Assembly: GCA_025456495.1 (NCBI GenBank)
Contig: JALOKO010000270.1
Coordinates: 1-5,830, forward strand
Source: Bryobacterales bacterium
GTDB lineage: Bacteria > Acidobacteriota > Terriglobia > Bryobacterales > Bryobacteraceae
Length of the DNA stretch: 5,830 bases
Reading direction: 5' to 3'
This document shows, one piece after another, positions 3,170 to 5,830 of this stretch. Below the pieces are notes generated by a model that worked only from the letters and a program-made list of their open reading frames with translations, was not told where the DNA came from and did not search any database. A program made the translations under genes and the position numbers. Each line of letters opens with the position of its first letter. Position 1 is the first letter of the stretch.

Positions 3170-5830
3170 ATGGCTTCACCCATGAATGTCTGCTTCTCTC
3201 ACCCGCTCCCTCGCCCCTCCGGTATCCGTTGCGCGCGATGGTCACGATTGCTCTGGACCCTCTGGGTTTGGGGTGCATTGCTGGCGTTCAACCTGGTTGC
3301 ATCCGGGCAGGACTTGTCTGTGCGCGTGCTGGCTCCCGACGGAAATCCCGTCGTAGAGGCCGTGGTGGTGCTGGAGACCGCCAGCGGTTTCCTGGTGGCC
3401 AACGGGAAGACGGATGCGAACGGTGAAGTGCGTTTCCCGCGGTCGGTTGGGGAAACAGCATTGCGCTTGACGGTCCGCGCGGCGGGCTTTGCGGTGGCTG
3501 AGCAGTTGCTGCGTGGTGCGGGCGGTCCCGGAACCACGGTGGAGATCCGACTGGAGGTGGCTCCGTTGCCGCAGGCGGTAACCGTCACCGCCATCCGGGG
3601 CCAGTTGGTGGATGCCAGTGATTCCCCGGCGGTCGTTTCCGTGGTGGAGTTGCGGGAAGCCTCGCGTGGACCGCTCACCACCATCGGGAACGCGCTGGAA
3701 GGCCAACCGGGCGTGCTGGTGCAACAAACCACCACAGGGCAGGTGTCCCCATTTCTGCGCGGATTGACGGGATATCAGGTGCTGAACCTGGTGGACGGCG
3801 TGCGCTTCAACAACTCCACCTTCCGCTCTGGTCCGAACCAGTACTTGGCCTTTGTGGAGCCAAGCCAGGCTGAGTCCATTGAGGCGATGCTAGGGCCATC
3901 CAGCACGCAGTACGGCAGCGATTCCCTGGGTGGGGCCATTCAGGTGTTGACGCGCAGGCCCCGGTTTGCCAGTGGCGCTGGTTGGGAATGGAATGGGGAT
4001 GTGCAGGCGCTGGCAGCCAGCGCGGATGCATCCGGAGCCGTGAACGGACAGGTGAGCGCAGGCTCAGCGAGACAGAGCGTGCTGTTGGGTGGATCCGCGC
4101 GGAAGTTGAACGACCTGCGTGCCGGCGGCGGCGAGGATTCCCGCAACGTGTATACGCGCTTCTTCGGCATGGACGCCGGGCAAGTGCGGGACCTGCTGGG
4201 GTCGCGCTTGCAGGACACGGGCTTCCAGCAATTCGGATTGCATTCGCGATATTCCGCGCGCCTGACGCCAGACCAGGATTTCACCATCTGGTATCAGCGG
4301 GGCGAGATGCACAATGTACGCGGGTACAAGGACCTGCTGGGTGGGCGCGGACGAATGATCCAGGAATTCAGCCCCCAGGTGTTGGATTTTCTATACGGGC
4401 GTTATGAGCGGCGGAACTGGGGCTTCCTGGATTCCTTGACGGGAACGGTGTCATTGAACCGGCAGGAAGACGGAACCCGCGTCCAGACGCTACGGAGCAG
4501 TGGCACGATTACCGAGGACGATTCCACGGTGGCGATGAAAGGCTACGCCGCGCAGGCCACCACGCACGTCGGCCAACGGCAATCTATCGTCTTCGGGGGC
4601 GAGTTCTACGACGAAGCGATTGACTCCGTGCGGGCGTTGCGCAACCCCGCCACGGGCGTCGCCACTGCGGCGCGGGCACTGTATCCGAATGGCAGCCGCT
4701 ATCGCACCACCGGGCTGTTTGTGCAAGACCGGGTGGAGTTGTGGCGGAACCGATTGAGCCTGCTGGCGGGACTACGCTTTACGCGGATAGGGGTACAAAC
4801 CGTCGCCAACCGGAATCTGGCGCCGGATGGAAGTAGCCTGGGCGTAGCCGATTCCAGCGAAGCCTTCCGCGATGTCACCTGGAACACAGCGCTGCAGTTC
4901 CGCGCGACGCAGTGGCTGCGCTTCCACGCGATGGCGGGTAGGGGATTCCGGGCGCCCAACATGAATGATCTGGGTGCGCTTGGGCTGAACGATTTGGGCT
5001 ATGAAGTTCCCATTTCGCAAGCGGTGGGCGCGGGCGCCTTGCTGAGCACCAGTGGCGCGGACGCGGCGCTGTCGCAGGGCAGAGCGGCGGAGCAATTGCG
5101 GGCGGAATCGCTGCGCAACTACGAGGCGGGGCTGCAGTTGGGCGATGGCAAGTGGACAGCACGGGTACAGGCGTTTCTGTCGGACCTGAACGACCCCATC
5201 GTGCGTCGCACCCTGCTGTTCCCCGTGGGCAACGTCCCCCAGACCTTGGCGGGTGTGCCGGTGAGCGCCAATACCCCTACGCCAGCGCAGGCGGCGCAGG
5301 GAGTAGTGACCGTGTCTACACCGTTTGACCCTCAGGCGGTCAAGGCCTTTGTCAATGACGGGGCCTCGCGCTACAGCGGCCTGGAAACCACCTTCGCCGC
5401 CCAGTTGCATCCTCGCTGGCGGGTGGACGCCAACTATTCCTTCATCGCCGGACGCGACCTGAATCCGAACCGGAACATCCGCCGGCTGCCTCCGCAGATG
5501 GGTCGGGTGGCCGTGATGTACGTGCCCACGGGGCGGCGCCCTTGGGTGCAGATTGCCGCACGCATGGCGGGCGCACAGAATCGCCTGAGTGGCGGCGACC
5601 TGGACGATGAACGCATCGGGGCCTCCCGACGCCGTACCGATATTGCCGATTTTTTCCGCGGTTCCCGCAACGCAGCGCTGCTGAGCGCCGGTCCGGATGG
5701 GGGAATGGGCACTGCCGATGACGTGTTCGTGCCCACCGGAGAAACCCTGATGCAAATCCAGGATCGCGTGTTGCCTTTGGGCGCAACCATCAACGGCGTG
5801 ACGGTGCTGAACAATTCCAGCCGTGTCCCG
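3170..5830 (+). CDS. TonB-dependent outer-membrane receptor with N-terminal carboxypeptidase-regulatory-like domain, C-terminus missing
   Basis: Receptors of this type take up a scarce substrate through a 22-strand outer-membrane barrel, powered by TonB-ExbB-ExbD. The frame runs 887 codons to the right edge without a stop. In order: a signal peptide with an unusually long basic N-region and hydrophobic core at about 27-43, likely cut after ASG (44-46); a beta-sandwich resembling the carboxypeptidase regulatory-like domain (about 48-130, including VRVLAPDGNPV); a TonB-box-like VTVTA (137-141); a plug (about 142-262) with FLRGLTGYQ (195-203), LVDGVR (207-212) and GGAIQVLT (254-261); then the barrel, with the typical GFRAPNMNDLG (592-602). 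Probably the last strands and terminal aromatic residue are missing. Plug and FRAPN resemble receptors for haem, haemoglobin or siderophores, but NMNDL replaces the NPNL of classical haem receptors, so the ligand is undecided. Its upstream gap suggests its own promoter. Confidence 0.93.
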   Translation, partial: MASPMNVCFSHPLPRPSGIRCARWSRLLWTLWVWGALLAFNLVASGQDLSVRVLAPDGNPVVEAVVVLETASGFLVANGKTDANGEVRFPRSVGETALRLTVRAAGFAVAEQLLRGAGGPGTTVEIRLEVAPLPQAVTVTAIRGQLVDASDSPAVVSVVELREASRGPLTTIGNALEGQPGVLVQQTTTGQVSPFLRGLTGYQVLNLVDGVRFNNSTFRSGPNQYLAFVEPSQAESIEAMLGPSSTQYGSDSLGGAIQVLTRRPRFASGAGWEWNGDVQALAASADASGAVNGQVSAGSARQSVLLGGSARKLNDLRAGGGEDSRNVYTRFFGMDAGQVRDLLGSRLQDTGFQQFGLHSRYSARLTPDQDFTIWYQRGEMHNVRGYKDLLGGRGRMIQEFSPQVLDFLYGRYERRNWGFLDSLTGTVSLNRQEDGTRVQTLRSSGTITEDDSTVAMKGYAAQATTHVGQRQSIVFGGEFYDEAIDSVRALRNPATGVATAARALYPNGSRYRTTGLFVQDRVELWRNRLSLLAGLRFTRIGVQTVANRNLAPDGSSLGVADSSEAFRDVTWNTALQFRATQWLRFHAMAGRGFRAPNMNDLGALGLNDLGYEVPISQAVGAGALLSTSGADAALSQGRAAEQLRAESLRNYEAGLQLGDGKWTARVQAFLSDLNDPIVRRTLLFPVGNVPQTLAGVPVSANTPTPAQAAQGVVTVSTPFDPQAVKAFVNDGASRYSGLETTFAAQLHPRWRVDANYSFIAGRDLNPNRNIRRLPPQMGRVAVMYVPTGRRPWVQIAARMAGAQNRLSGGDLDDERIGASRRRTDIADFFRGSRNAALLSAGPDGGMGTADDVFVPTGETLMQIQDRVLPLGATINGVTVLNNSSRVP

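Noticed and set aside
3199..3735. 178-codon minus-strand open frame
   Set aside because: It is antisense to the signal peptide, sandwich domain and plug of the receptor, all of which are well supported.
4772..5755. 327-codon open frame on the minus strand
   Set aside because: It lies wholly inside the receptor gene in antisense. Its product is rich in Arg, His, Gln and Ala with no recognisable domain, as expected from antisense reading of GC-rich coding DNA.

Overview
This 5.8-kb GC-rich window comes from a Gram-negative (diderm) bacterium. It carries TolQ/TolR-type motor proteins, the lipid A enzyme LpxI and a TonB-dependent outer-membrane receptor. The receptor has a carboxypeptidase-regulatory-like domain before the plug, there is a degenerate PilZ-like protein, and LpxI is used for lipid A. 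Together these look most like an Acidobacteriota genome (Solibacter/Bryobacter-like). That placement is inference from family resemblance, not a computed result.

Layout. On the minus strand, 927 down to 1 holds tolQ (complete, GTG start) followed after one base by tolR (only the N-terminal 61 codons; it runs off the left edge). A 218-bp divergent spacer (928-1145) separates tolQ from lpxI on the plus strand (1146-1967). The spacer holds a perfect 8-bp inverted repeat with arms 21 bp apart, a run of nine G, and a cluster of overlapping short inverted repeats. After a 124-bp gap comes a plus-strand gene for a PilZ-like protein (2092-2880) with low-complexity tails. The next gap (2881-3169) carries about six copies of an 18-bp tandem repeat and a small dyad. 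A large TonB-dependent receptor begins at 3170 and is still open at the right edge (887 codons seen, C-terminus missing).

How it fits together. The recognisable genes all concern the cell envelope. TolQ/TolR would form a proton-driven inner-membrane motor, LpxI makes lipid X for the outer leaflet of the outer membrane, and the receptor imports a substrate through that membrane using a TonB-ExbB-ExbD motor. The genes are not one operon: tolQR diverges from lpxI, and sizeable gaps separate lpxI, the PilZ-like gene and the receptor. I see no CRISPR, transposase, tRNA or rRNA. I also see no convincing new multi-gene system. The less ordinary items are the intergenic repeats and dyads and the unusual PilZ-like protein.
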